From the NCBI GenBank assembly GCA_903831745.1, contig CAIKYX010000129.1:1-64000 (forward strand): a stretch of 64,000 bases of DNA, in the 5' to 3' direction. This DNA comes from Oligoflexia bacterium (GTDB lineage: Bacteria; Bdellovibrionota; UBA1018; CAIMNF01). A model generated the notes under the pieces. It saw only the letters and a list, made by a program, of their open reading frames with translations, had not been told where the DNA came from and ran no database searches. Every line of letters begins with the position of its first letter. Position 1 is the first letter of the stretch. Both the position numbers and the translations under genes were made by a program. This document shows positions 19,001-35,932 of this stretch, piece by piece.

Positions 19001-19648
19001 ATGAAACAAAGGGTTTTACTCTCAGGCAAAGACGCAGTCGACCTACTGCACCGCCTCAGTACGATCAATGTCCAAGGGTTGGCGCTCGACACTCCTACGC
19101 CCGCACTTCTGCTCAATCCACAGGCAAAAATCATCAGTTTTTTTACTGCCACGCTCAAGTCGGCAACTGAGATCGAAATCGAATTTCAAGAAAACTTTCT
19201 CGAAGTGCTCGATCAATACACCTTCGCAGAGCGCTATCAGATTCAACCCCTTCCATTGAAGGATGAAGCAATCCTTTCTGAAAAGGCCAGAATCGAGCAA
19301 CTCAGCGCCGCTATCGGAAAAGAATTTTTAGAAAATGGCCTCACGAACCCGCTCGAAGTGAATTTAGGCTCTGCCATTCACGACGGCAAAGGTTGTTATC
19401 CCGGCCAAGAGGTCATTGAAAAGATCATTTCACTCGGCTCTCCGGCCAAACGACTCGCTCTTGTCGAAGGAGCGAATGCTGACGAACTTCCCGCACTCTT
19501 GTTTGCAGAAAACGGAACAGAAGCCGGTACGCTCACTTCTTTTTTTGAAGATGTCGGGCTGGCAATTCTCAAACGCACGCATCTTACCCCAGGTTTAAAA
19601 TTAAAAACTAAAACAGGATCACTCACCGTAAAAAAGGTATCGTCATGA
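19001..19648 (+). CDS. ygfZ: YgfZ/CAF17-type folate-binding protein (short form)
   Basis: KGCYPGQEVIEKI signature (K-G-C-Y-x-G-Q-E); N-terminal GcvT-like LLSGKDAVDLLHRLSTINV. Confidence 0.8.
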   Translation: MKQRVLLSGKDAVDLLHRLSTINVQGLALDTPTPALLLNPQAKIISFFTATLKSATEIEIEFQENFLEVLDQYTFAERYQIQPLPLKDEAILSEKARIEQLSAAIGKEFLENGLTNPLEVNLGSAIHDGKGCYPGQEVIEKIISLGSPAKRLALVEGANADELPALLFAENGTEAGTLTSFFEDVGLAILKRTHLTPGLKLKTKTGSLTVKKVSS

Positions 19649-22638
19649 AAAAATTCACCGCTCAAATTTTTGCACCCCTCCTTACCCTGCTCACCCTGAG
19701 CACATTCACAGCACCGCAGGCGCTCGCACAAAGCTCATTGGCTGGCATCAACCTAATCGACCTTGCCGGGTTGTCACCCTACACTTCGTATAAAACCTTC
19801 GAAACCCAGCATTTTACGATGATTTACGAAGAGGGTTATTTTGATTTTACCGAACGAGCCGCTGTTCATCTCGAGCACGCGCACGAAGTGTTGCAGCCCA
19901 TTTTGAAATGGACTCCACGCGGAAAAACCACAATTTTAGTGACCGGAAATTCGGATGAAGAAAACGGGTTGACCATGCCGGCTCTTCGAGTAGGTATCGT
20001 TTTGATTGCCACTCCGCCCGACGCCTGGTCAGAACTATCGTACACCGATGACTGGATCAAGCTTTTGGTGTTTCACGAATACACTCATATGCTGAATGTC
20101 GACGCCACGACCGAATGGATGGAAGCCCTTCGCTGGGTTTTCGGTGACGTCATTCGACCGAACAGCCTTTGGCCGCGCTGGATGCTTGAAGGCTTGGCCG
20201 TATATTATGAAACGAGAACATCTCAAACTGGCCGGGGACGAAGCCCCTATTATGACTCGATCGTGCGTGCTTATCTGAATGAGGGCAAACTGAGCACTCA
20301 GGACGAAAAAGCGATGCGCTTAGATCGCGTCAATGGCAACTACCCTTATTTTCCGGGCGGAGCGATCGCGTATCTTTTTGGATACCATCTTTGGAATCAA
20401 TTTTCGAAAATCGCAACCGAATCTCAAATGGGCGATTACTCGATGAATTCATCACAACGTATTCCATTCTTTATTGAAGGAAATCTCGAGAACGTCACGC
20501 ACCAACACTGGGTCGATCTTTGGAATTCATTTGTCAAAGAAAGTAGTACTCGCCTGGGTGGCCAGATTACCCAGATCAAAAACGAAGGAATCACTCCTTC
20601 GACACAAATTACCCATGCGGGTTATTCGGCGGTGGGAGGGGCACTTTCGCCCGATGGCCAGTGGATCGCGTATACTCAGACGACGACCGAACGCAGACAA
20701 GGGCTTTACCTTCGAAACCTAAAAGACGGTAAAGAATCGTGGGTAGATGACAAGTCTTCGGGCGTAGGCATGAGCTTTACACCCGATTCGCGATACCTGG
20801 TGTATAGCGGAGTCGAACTCTCTAATTCGTACAACAGTTTTTCGGATTTGTTCGTTTACGATCTGAAACGAAATCGCAATCGGCAGATCACTCATGGTCT
20901 GCGCATCAAAGAACCTGCGCTATCGCCCGATGGAACTCACGTGGCGTTTATTCAAAATGAACATGCGACCATGACCCTGAAATCGGCACGCATCAGCTGG
21001 AACGAAGATGGAGACACTTCATTTAACACCATCCGCAATGCCTATTCAGCGTCGAAATTCGCCATTCTCGGAAACCCCCAGTACCTCGATCGCGAAAAGA
21101 TCGTATTCTCGCTTCAGGAAACCGGAAATGCTTTTTCGGATCTCGTGCAAGTCGACTTCGATGGGCAAAATTTTAAAACCCTTTTTCATGACGGAAAAAT
21201 GAATCGTTTTCCGCTTCGAGCAGGAACCACAACCGAAGCCATTTATTTTGTTTCAGATAAAAATGGAATTGAAAATCTGTATTCTCTCGATCCTTTTACT
21301 CATGATACCAAACGAGTGACCAATGTCATCACTGGCCTAACCCTGCCCTTTTCGCGTCCCGATGCTTCGACTCTTTTTGCAAGCGTGATGACTTCAGACG
21401 GCTATGAGATCGTTCAATTCGATAAATCGGCGCTCGGTACGAATCTTTCATCTAAAAAAATCGCAGAACCGTCGGCTCCCGAAGCCTTAGCTTCGGCACT
21501 TCAGTCTCCTGATCTGGGCATTAAAGAAAGTAATTCGAAGCCGTATTCAGCTTGGGGCAGTCTTTTACCTCGAGAATGGGCTCCACTCGCTTATGCCAAT
21601 AGCCGCACCAACTCGGGCACTACGCTCGGGGGTTTGATCTTAGGTTTTGATTCTACCGGTAAGAACGAATACTCGATGCTTGGTCAGTACAATCTCAAAC
21701 CCAAGACATTTGACGGTACATTTAATTACACCTATTACGGGTTTCGTCCGCTGATTAACCTGAGCGCTTCTTCATCGACTACCGATATCGCGTCGGATGC
21801 GGCCCAGAGCCAATACAATCGGCACTATGAAACCTTGCTTGGACTCGATTATCCGATTTTTTGGACCCATAGCCGACTTCGCACCGGAGTCTATGGTTTT
21901 GTCGACTGGAACAAAACTTACGATATTTATTCGAAGCAAGAAATCGCATCGAGCAATTTTGAATATGCGAATCGCAATGTTCCGGGAGTTGGCGCGTACG
22001 TAAACTTTAGCGACACCGAGGGATCGATTCTTTCATTCATGCCAGAACGGGGAAGCTCACTGACACTCGAAGGCGAAGACCGTGTGAATCTCGATCACTA
22101 TTCGCTGATCAAATACTTGGCCGAAGTAAAACACTATTTTAAAGTCGCAAGCCATTCAGTATTAGTACCACGCGGAGTGTTTTTGGGTTCGTCCCACACC
22201 AGCGGTTATGACAATGGATATGCGATTCTTCAAGGAAAACGCACGACCGATCTTTCCGACACCGGAGTGCATTCGAGCCTCAGCAATATCGGTATCCGAG
22301 GTTACTCCAACTTATTACAACCTACCCGCCGTGCTGCGATCGGAAGTATGGATTTTCATTTTCCGTTGATCAAGGCTCTGTCGGGCTTGGGTGATACCGC
22401 TCCGGGGTTTTTGTCACAGCTTCACGGCTTTGTGTTCGGCGAATCCGGATTCATTCCGAAGTATATTTACCACGACAATCTTTTTCTGCCTTCATACGGC
22501 GGCGGAGTAACGCTCGATACTTCAATCTTACTTTATGTTCCGGTATCATTTACGCTTCAAGTTCAAAGCGGCACGAATAAGGACTTCGGCGGTGACACTC
22601 AGGAGTTCTTTAATATGACACTGGGTTCGTTCTACTAG
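19645..22638 (+). CDS. Large outer-membrane protein: gluzincin-type peptidase domain + TolB/PD40 beta-propeller + C-terminal barrel
   Basis: Signal peptide; HEYTH...WMLEGLAVYYE (HExxH + downstream E); repeated SPDG/TPDSRY (PD40) blades; C-terminal barrel-like region ending ...MTLGSFY. Confidence 0.75.
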   Translation: MKKFTAQIFAPLLTLLTLSTFTAPQALAQSSLAGINLIDLAGLSPYTSYKTFETQHFTMIYEEGYFDFTERAAVHLEHAHEVLQPILKWTPRGKTTILVTGNSDEENGLTMPALRVGIVLIATPPDAWSELSYTDDWIKLLVFHEYTHMLNVDATTEWMEALRWVFGDVIRPNSLWPRWMLEGLAVYYETRTSQTGRGRSPYYDSIVRAYLNEGKLSTQDEKAMRLDRVNGNYPYFPGGAIAYLFGYHLWNQFSKIATESQMGDYSMNSSQRIPFFIEGNLENVTHQHWVDLWNSFVKESSTRLGGQITQIKNEGITPSTQITHAGYSAVGGALSPDGQWIAYTQTTTERRQGLYLRNLKDGKESWVDDKSSGVGMSFTPDSRYLVYSGVELSNSYNSFSDLFVYDLKRNRNRQITHGLRIKEPALSPDGTHVAFIQNEHATMTLKSARISWNEDGDTSFNTIRNAYSASKFAILGNPQYLDREKIVFSLQETGNAFSDLVQVDFDGQNFKTLFHDGKMNRFPLRAGTTTEAIYFVSDKNGIENLYSLDPFTHDTKRVTNVITGLTLPFSRPDASTLFASVMTSDGYEIVQFDKSALGTNLSSKKIAEPSAPEALASALQSPDLGIKESNSKPYSAWGSLLPREWAPLAYANSRTNSGTTLGGLILGFDSTGKNEYSMLGQYNLKPKTFDGTFNYTYYGFRPLINLSASSSTTDIASDAAQSQYNRHYETLLGLDYPIFWTHSRLRTGVYGFVDWNKTYDIYSKQEIASSNFEYANRNVPGVGAYVNFSDTEGSILSFMPERGSSLTLEGEDRVNLDHYSLIKYLAEVKHYFKVASHSVLVPRGVFLGSSHTSGYDNGYAILQGKRTTDLSDTGVHSSLSNIGIRGYSNLLQPTRRAAIGSMDFHFPLIKALSGLGDTAPGFLSQLHGFVFGESGFIPKYIYHDNLFLPSYGGGVTLDTSILLYVPVSFTLQVQSGTNKDFGGDTQEFFNMTLGSFY

Positions 22639-23004
22639 AGATTTCTCATTGCAGTATAAATCAGCGCTATTCCGATCAAAACCCAGAGAAGGGTCTGTTT
22701 TTTTGCATGGGAAAGCGCACTCACCTTGCCGCGCACCGGCACTGATACAATCGCTATTGCCATCACGGGTAGACCAAAAATATTTTCGTGAAACGAAAGG
22801 GCCCACTCCCCTCGAAAAGCCGCTATCCACGAATGGGTCATGCCACAAAATGCACATCGAAGTCCGATCAGAGACTTGAGCGGACACTTCAGTGGTGCAT
22901 GATCGAGAAAAGTTTCAATTTCATTCCATGAAAAATGATTGGCAAAAAAAATCAGCAAACTTCCGACAACTATCACGAAAAATGCCCACACCCCATTTAT
23001 CCGA

Positions 23005-23015
<11 letters not shown>
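22635..23015 (-). CDS. DUF2752 family membrane protein
   Basis: [35 protein letters not shown] is the DUF2752 signature (CPxxxLTGxxCPxCGMTR). Confidence 0.85.
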
Positions 23016-28371
<5,356 letters not shown>

Positions 28372-28382
<11 letters not shown>

Positions 28383-30714
28383 AATATCCGTTCGACCAGG
28401 TGGTTCCTGCCGGGCACGTACTCGCGCCTACCGGAAACAAGCGTTGTAAATTCAAAGTCGGAATCACCGTTCCATCCACCACCGTATCGACCGTCGGAAG
28501 TCTCAACATTCCGGCGATATCGGCATACTGCATGATCATCAAATGAATTTTGATCGAATTCGAATTCACGCATTTAACCTGGCCATCAGACGGAAATGTA
28601 ATGCTTGTCTGAAATGCTGGTAACTGCGGACTCGCCTGACACGAATACTGGGCAGCTGCCAAGACCACCACCGGACACTGCAGGTAATCGGTCGAAGTAC
28701 TTGGAAATCCTTTACCCAAGGTGGTGGTAGTTACAGCAGTCAGACTATTACCTGTCGGAAGAGTCGGAAAAGTCGCCGGAGTTTTAAAGATGAAATCTCC
28801 AGGAATCGGCGCACTACCACCCGAAGAAACCGAGTCTTGCTGTGCACTCATGATCATCGGGTTAATTTTGATATTGGGAATCGCACCGCCAAACTCAGTG
28901 AACTGCGAACAACGCCGGCCTTCTAGAGTGTAAAACCCGGTTTGAGCCTGAAAACCTGAATAAAGAAGAAGCGCATTCGGTTGACTACCATCCTGCGCAG
29001 AATCAGTCGACGTCCAGAGATCCCAAAAAGTAGCGTAGCTAGTAGTCGAATTTTGCGCGCAATCATATCGAGGCGGACTGGTGGTCGCTACAGGCGAACT
29101 TTCAGAATTCATACAGCACGCGAGTTTTTTATTGATGACATCCGTCCACGCAAGTGTTCCTGGCATTTTTGAAGTCGAATCACACTCGTGCGCAGAGCGA
29201 ATCGAACTCAGCACACATTGAGGGGTTGATCCGCCGCTATAAACATAGGGATAAGCACAACGCCAGATCTTACGCGTGTACGTCTGGGTCATATTAAAAT
29301 TCGATGCTCGCGGAAGTAAAATTTTAGTAACGACGTGCCCGGTCGAATCCATGACTTCGGGAGTGATCACCAAACCTGCATCGGTTGCTGGATTAAAAGC
29401 CGCAAGCACCACATGCGGATCATTAATGACCGGAACACAGTGGGTTCCGCCCATGGCAGCGCCCGTGGTTTGATAAGATGGATCGTTCAGAGCCGGAACT
29501 TCATTGATATTCGGACACCCGCATTTTGAAGTCGGCGTACTCGCTCCGTATTCGGTTCCGAGTCGACCATCTACTGTAGCACTCTTATCGATCGCAACCG
29601 GTCCGTAATTCACAAAACCGGGCGGCGGAGTACTACCCGGATAAACGCCAACCTGTGCAGCAACTGCATCGTAGGTATCAGGATAAAAAAGTGAAATGCC
29701 CGAACCATCCGGAAATTGCGAAATAGAAGTTTGTACCGATGTGCCGGTCGAAGTCGTCGTCGGACCTGCTCGCGGAGAATCGTAAGTTGAAAGACACGCA
29801 CAGTGAGCCAGACTAGAATATTCATAAAGAGGCACAGTCGCGCTTGATGAATAATAATAAGGTTCGGGTGACGTATAGCCACTGGCAATCGGAAACCAAT
29901 TGATACCCGGATTACCTGAATCAAGCGGTACCATACTCGATGCCGTGCTGAGCGTGGCGTAACTTCCATCGGCGGTTACCGGAAAACGATTGATCCCACA
30001 AACCGGATAAACATTTGCAAGCGGTGCAGGAGCATAAACTCCATCGGCATTCGGGTCATAATAATATTCAGAACCCGAGGCGGTGCTGAGTGTAGGAAGA
30101 TCCGGACGACAAGACGCCGGTGTTGTTCCCGGTAGTGGCGAATATTTCGGCGGACATGGAAGATTGTTTACGCAGGTCGAGCCGGTTCCGGTGGTAGTGC
30201 CCGAACTGGTGCCAGTACCTGTTCCGGAACAATTAGTGACGTCATAAGACCAATTACAATCAGAAGCACCAATTGCCCCACTACTTCGTAAACAATAAAT
30301 CGGTGATATCGAGCGAGGAGGACTAGTACAATTTGTCGAAGAACCCGTCGACTGCTGGCAAGCGCCGTACGGAGCTGGACACACGGTTCCTGAACCAGAC
30401 ACAGTACAAGTACTTGATGTGCTCCAAAGGCAAAAAGGAGTCGTTCCGGCGCCCGCTAAAGTATAGGTAGGACTTAAGCAAGTGGCGTAAGCATTCGGGT
30501 CATTTCCAATGATATTGGTGCAGGTAATGGTGTCATTGTTCGCTTCGACGGTGGCGCCAGCCCCAGGAGGACCAAACGCTGTTGGATTCGGCAAACAACA
30601 ATTCACGGTAAATGCACGCGCAGACGGACTCACACTGACTCCTACGAGTAGTGTAAAAAATACAAAAAAAGTGCGAATGACCCCTTGTTTTGAAAACATC
30701 CCCAAACGTTTCAA
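28372..30714 (-). CDS. Large secreted Cys-rich protein, paralog A (short TG linker; start TTG 30714 or ATG 30699)
   Basis: Same conserved blocks ([68 protein letters not shown]); signal peptide. Confidence 0.9.
30182..30228 (-). repeat. Short degenerate Thr-Gly tract, paralog A
   Basis: Translation [17 protein letters not shown]. Confidence 0.8.
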
Positions 30715-30849
30715 CCCCTTATTTAAATTCTAGGCGGGTCGGTTGAAAAAATCTCGAAAATTCTTCTCAAGTACTCGAAAAACCATGATTTTCATTAAAT
30801 AAAACGGCTTTCGTTGACTGAAAATAGACTTTTTTCATCAATTTTAACA

Positions 30850-30878
30850 TTGCATTTTTTACACACTTGCTATAGAAT
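30850..30878 (+). promoter_or_regulatory. Candidate sigma70-type promoter for the sigma54 activator gene
   Basis: TTGCAT - 17 nt - TAGAAT, about 45 nt upstream of ATG 30925. Confidence 0.4.
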
Positions 30879-30924
30879 ACGTCACGTCCTCCGGTAAACC
30901 GAGAAATAGGGAAAAAAGAAGAGA

Positions 30925-32337
<1,413 letters not shown>

Positions 32338-32354
32338 GCAATCTTTAGGAGACG

Positions 32355-32864
32355 ATGACCATGGCCCCAAAAACCACAAAACCAAGCCCGAAAACAACCC
32401 CAAATAAGAAAACGGACAAAATGCCAGAAAAAGCGAAAAAGACTGCTGCCCTGACGAAAACCAAAAAAGCTGTTGCTGCAAAACCTGCAGTAGCGGCGAA
32501 ATCGGCCAAAAAGGCAGAGCCAAAAGTCAAACTCGCGATTGTGGATAAAAAATCCGCCAAACTAGAGATCAAAGCAACCGAGCTTAAAGCCGGTGAAGCG
32601 ACTGACGAAGACGAAGAAGAGCTTGAAGCGACTTCTAGCAGTTCAAGTGGCGCCGCTTCTGCAGGCCTGGCCATGGCAGCCGTTTCTGCCGACAGCGCAG
32701 CCAGCTCTCTTAAAAATTTCCGCCATCATCCGGACATCGAGAATTTTTATCGTTTCATCTATGAAAACGATCTTCGCTACGAAGCACTCGAGATCATCGA
32801 TTTGATCGCGACCCAGCGTGAAACCACGCAGGCAGTTCGTGCGGCAAAAGCGAAATCTCACTGA
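32355..32864 (+). CDS. Lys/Ala/Pro-rich protein with histone H1-like N-terminal tail
   Basis: MTMAPKTTKPSPKTTPNKKTDKMPEKAKKTAALTKTKKAVAAKPAVAAKSAKKAEPK... then a short folded-looking C-terminus; SD GGAGACG. Confidence 0.75.
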   Translation: MTMAPKTTKPSPKTTPNKKTDKMPEKAKKTAALTKTKKAVAAKPAVAAKSAKKAEPKVKLAIVDKKSAKLEIKATELKAGEATDEDEEELEATSSSSSGAASAGLAMAAVSADSAASSLKNFRHHPDIENFYRFIYENDLRYEALEIIDLIATQRETTQAVRAAKAKSH

Positions 32865-32911
32865 TCCATTAAAAATTCGGACATTGCATAAATTTTGGTT
32901 ATTCTGTTCAG

Positions 32912-34222
32912 GTGAAAACACTCCTGCCCAAAATTACCCTGATTGCACTCCTTGCTTTGGTCATTGGCTTTTATTCCGAAACCGATCGAACTCCGAATCC
33001 AGGATCACGCGTCCTTCCGGCCCTGACTTTGATCAATCAAGGCACTTGGGCGATCGACATTGTCAAAGACCATTCGATGGACAAAAGCTTCGTCAATGGC
33101 CACTACTACACAGACAAGGCCCCGCTTTCGACGATCCTACTTCTCCCTTTGGTTAAAATCGGCGAATGGATCAGCCCGACTCAAGGCTTCGACGCCCAAT
33201 TCAATCGTGGGTTGCTACTGGGTGGGTTTTTTCTGGCGTCACTGCCCATGGCGCTTTTTGCTTTCGAAATCCTGACTCTTACCCAAAGTATTTTCTGGGC
33301 GCTGGCTTTCGTGCTTTCTACCTTTCTCTGGGTCTATAGCGGTACTTTTTTTGGACATGCCTTGGCCGGACTCTTCGTGGTTTACGGTTATCAGAATTTC
33401 TGCGAGAAAAACCGCCCCGTACGAGCAGGAATTTTTCTGGGTCTTGCATTCTTAACCGAATTTCCAACTGGCTTGATGATTCCGATCCTGATGGCGACTT
33501 CACTGGTTTGCACCCGAAGCCTGAAGCCCTCGCTTAAACTAGGCTTTACGTTCTTACCTTTTTTTCTGGCCATTCTGGCTTACAATGCTGCCATCACTGG
33601 CAATCCGTTTTCGATGGTGTATTCGCATGTATCGAACGAAGAATTCAGCCAAATGAAAACAGCATTGGGATTTCAGGGCCCCAAGCTTGAAGCCATCGCG
33701 GGTCTTCTCTTTGGTTCGCAGCGCGGATTTTTCATTTACGCCCCGATTTTTGCAGCGTTGTTTTTTAGATTTCGAGCTCAAGAACGAACTCAACTAAAAT
33801 TTCTGGTCGAACCCCCGGCGCTTTTTTTCCTGGGTTCACTGCTGGTGTTTTCTTCGTATTACATGTGGAACGGCGGCTGGGCCTACGGACCGAGACATCT
33901 CATTCCGGCAACCATGCTGATCATTTACGAAATTTCGAAACACCTTAAATCCGAAATCGGCTTTAGACCCTGGCTCTATATCCTGGCAGCAGTTGGATTT
34001 ATCGAAGCACTCGAGGCAAAGCTGACGGTAAAGTACATGTTGCCCCACCAGTTTTCATCCCCGTTTGCAGAAGTGATTTCACCCGCGTTTATGGCAGGTA
34101 AATGGAATCAAGACGCCCTGACGACCCGGCTCTTCGGAGTTGCACCGACTTACTCTTTCATTGTTTTTTTGCTGTTACTCTTGATTGCGACCGTGGCATC
34201 TCGCCGCTTACTTCAAAAGTAA
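32912..34222 (+). CDS. Polytopic membrane protein, GT-C glycosyltransferase-like
   Basis: 436 aa, many TM segments; GHYYTDKAPLSTILLLPL and GGWAYGPRHLIPATM resemble GT-C/PMT-like proteins. Confidence 0.6.
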   Translation: MKTLLPKITLIALLALVIGFYSETDRTPNPGSRVLPALTLINQGTWAIDIVKDHSMDKSFVNGHYYTDKAPLSTILLLPLVKIGEWISPTQGFDAQFNRGLLLGGFFLASLPMALFAFEILTLTQSIFWALAFVLSTFLWVYSGTFFGHALAGLFVVYGYQNFCEKNRPVRAGIFLGLAFLTEFPTGLMIPILMATSLVCTRSLKPSLKLGFTFLPFFLAILAYNAAITGNPFSMVYSHVSNEEFSQMKTALGFQGPKLEAIAGLLFGSQRGFFIYAPIFAALFFRFRAQERTQLKFLVEPPALFFLGSLLVFSSYYMWNGGWAYGPRHLIPATMLIIYEISKHLKSEIGFRPWLYILAAVGFIEALEAKLTVKYMLPHQFSSPFAEVISPAFMAGKWNQDALTTRLFGVAPTYSFIVFLLLLLIATVASRRLLQK

Positions 34223-35932
34223 GTAATGTGACTGCCCTTCGGTACCATACGTCAGTGCTTTACAGTCTTCGGGCTTTGCTTCACACGTTTTTTGAAAAGA
34301 ACCCCACACCGCTTCGTTGCCGACGATATAGATTACTTTTGGACGCGGTTTAAGCCCCTGAACTTCCTGAATCCACTGCTGCTGGGTTTTACCCACCGAA
34401 CCTCCGTCCGAACGGGCTGTGCCCAGAGGTCCGATTTTTTTACCCTCACTGACAGCCTTCAGTGCGAGCGGAATTGAATTCGTGCCACCGATCAGGGCGA
34501 TTTCGTCGTACGAATCTTTCGTGATCATGGCGAGAGGAAGCTCAGGAACTGCCGCTTGGGCAATCGGAGCGGGCGCCATGAATGAAGTAAACTCTTTCGA
34601 AATATCGACCATCTGAAGCGCAAGCAACAGCACAATCACCCAGGGCTTGGGGGCTCTCATGAAGATCAAAAAAATCATCACGTACTCGACCGCCCAGAAC
34701 AAGCGACCACTCGAGCGAAGCGAGGGACCCATGAGCTGAATCATCGCGACCAATGCTGCTGCGATCAGAACACTTTTCCAATGGGCGACGCCGTTTCTAA
34801 AGAGCAGGATGAAGAACACCACAAAAAACAGCGCCTTACTGATATTCGGAAGCAGCACCCAGTTAAAGAACGAGACGTTGAACGAAAGGCTTAAAAAAGT
34901 GATGAAGACGAGCGCTAGCCGCTGAGGAGGCGAAAGTGTGCGCCAACTCTCTTTACGGAGGCACATACCGGCGAGAATCAAAAGCCCTAACCCGAGATAC
35001 TGAAACCCCTCGTATTGATGCTGAAGCATCAGTAGCGGTTTGATGAAGTACGAGCGATCCATCGGATTTAAAAATGAATTCAAATTCATCGAGAACTCGC
35101 CAAACCCCCAAGCGACCGAGCTTCCGACCGGAATCGAAAAATAACCATAGGCATAAGCGAGCAACAGCAGCACAGGCGCCATCACCACATACCCCAGTCG
35201 AAAACCGTATTCCTGAAAGGACTTGCCTTGCGAGGCAATAAAAAATATTCCAACCAGGGTCGCCAGATAAAAGTGAAATCCCAAGGCCACGCCGATCAGA
35301 GCGGTCCAGATCCAAAGATTCCTCGAGAGCTTCGGATGAAAAGAGTAAAAAATCGCACTGAGTAAGATAAAATGCGGAAGCAGACTGTAGTGGCGGGTTC
35401 CGGGATAACCTCGATCGAGAAAACTTGGCAATAGCACGAAAAAGACAGCCCCCAGAACACTGCTCGTCCAGGACTTCGAATAGTGATAGAGCAATCGAAA
35501 GCCACAGATGCCCTGAAGCATGAAGCAAAATAGAATGAAAATTCCGTGAAATTGATAAATCGACTGCCCAGGGAGTAATTTAAGCAGAATCGAAACAAGC
35601 GGACTCGAATCACTGAAAACAAGCGAGGTCATTTCGGGATACGAGTACCCTTGAATCAATCCGAGTGGCCAATGCCACGATTCATGATTGAAAAAATTGA
35701 AGCCTAAAAAGTAAATCGCCTGATCTCCCCCGAGTAACCATGAATAAGAGTGGGGACTCAGTACAAAAAGGGGATAAATCAAAAAAAAGACGAGTGCACC
35801 AGCGAGAGCGCTGATTGACAGGCCGAGTGTCCATCGAAGCATCCTTCTCAAAGTAAACTTTGACCGAACGACTGTCAAACCAGCTTGAGTTTTTTCTAGA
35901 CCATCCACCCCTTTCAGAGATAATTGCAGCAT
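34208..35932 (-). CDS. Polytopic membrane protein, GT-C-like
   Basis: 574 aa, repeated TM helices, soluble C-terminal segment; SD AGAGGA upstream of ATG 35932. Confidence 0.55.
   Translation of the reverse strand: MLQLSLKGVDGLEKTQAGLTVVRSKFTLRRMLRWTLGLSISALAGALVFFLIYPLFVLSPHSYSWLLGGDQAIYFLGFNFFNHESWHWPLGLIQGYSYPEMTSLVFSDSSPLVSILLKLLPGQSIYQFHGIFILFCFMLQGICGFRLLYHYSKSWTSSVLGAVFFVLLPSFLDRGYPGTRHYSLLPHFILLSAIFYSFHPKLSRNLWIWTALIGVALGFHFYLATLVGIFFIASQGKSFQEYGFRLGYVVMAPVLLLLAYAYGYFSIPVGSSVAWGFGEFSMNLNSFLNPMDRSYFIKPLLMLQHQYEGFQYLGLGLLILAGMCLRKESWRTLSPPQRLALVFITFLSLSFNVSFFNWVLLPNISKALFFVVFFILLFRNGVAHWKSVLIAAALVAMIQLMGPSLRSSGRLFWAVEYVMIFLIFMRAPKPWVIVLLLALQMVDISKEFTSFMAPAPIAQAAVPELPLAMITKDSYDEIALIGGTNSIPLALKAVSEGKKIGPLGTARSDGGSVGKTQQQWIQEVQGLKPRPKVIYIVGNEAVWGSFQKTCEAKPEDCKALTYGTEGQSHYLLLK

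Noticed and set aside
34953-35528. 191-aa minus-strand ORF
   Set aside because: Alternative frame inside the 574-aa membrane protein.
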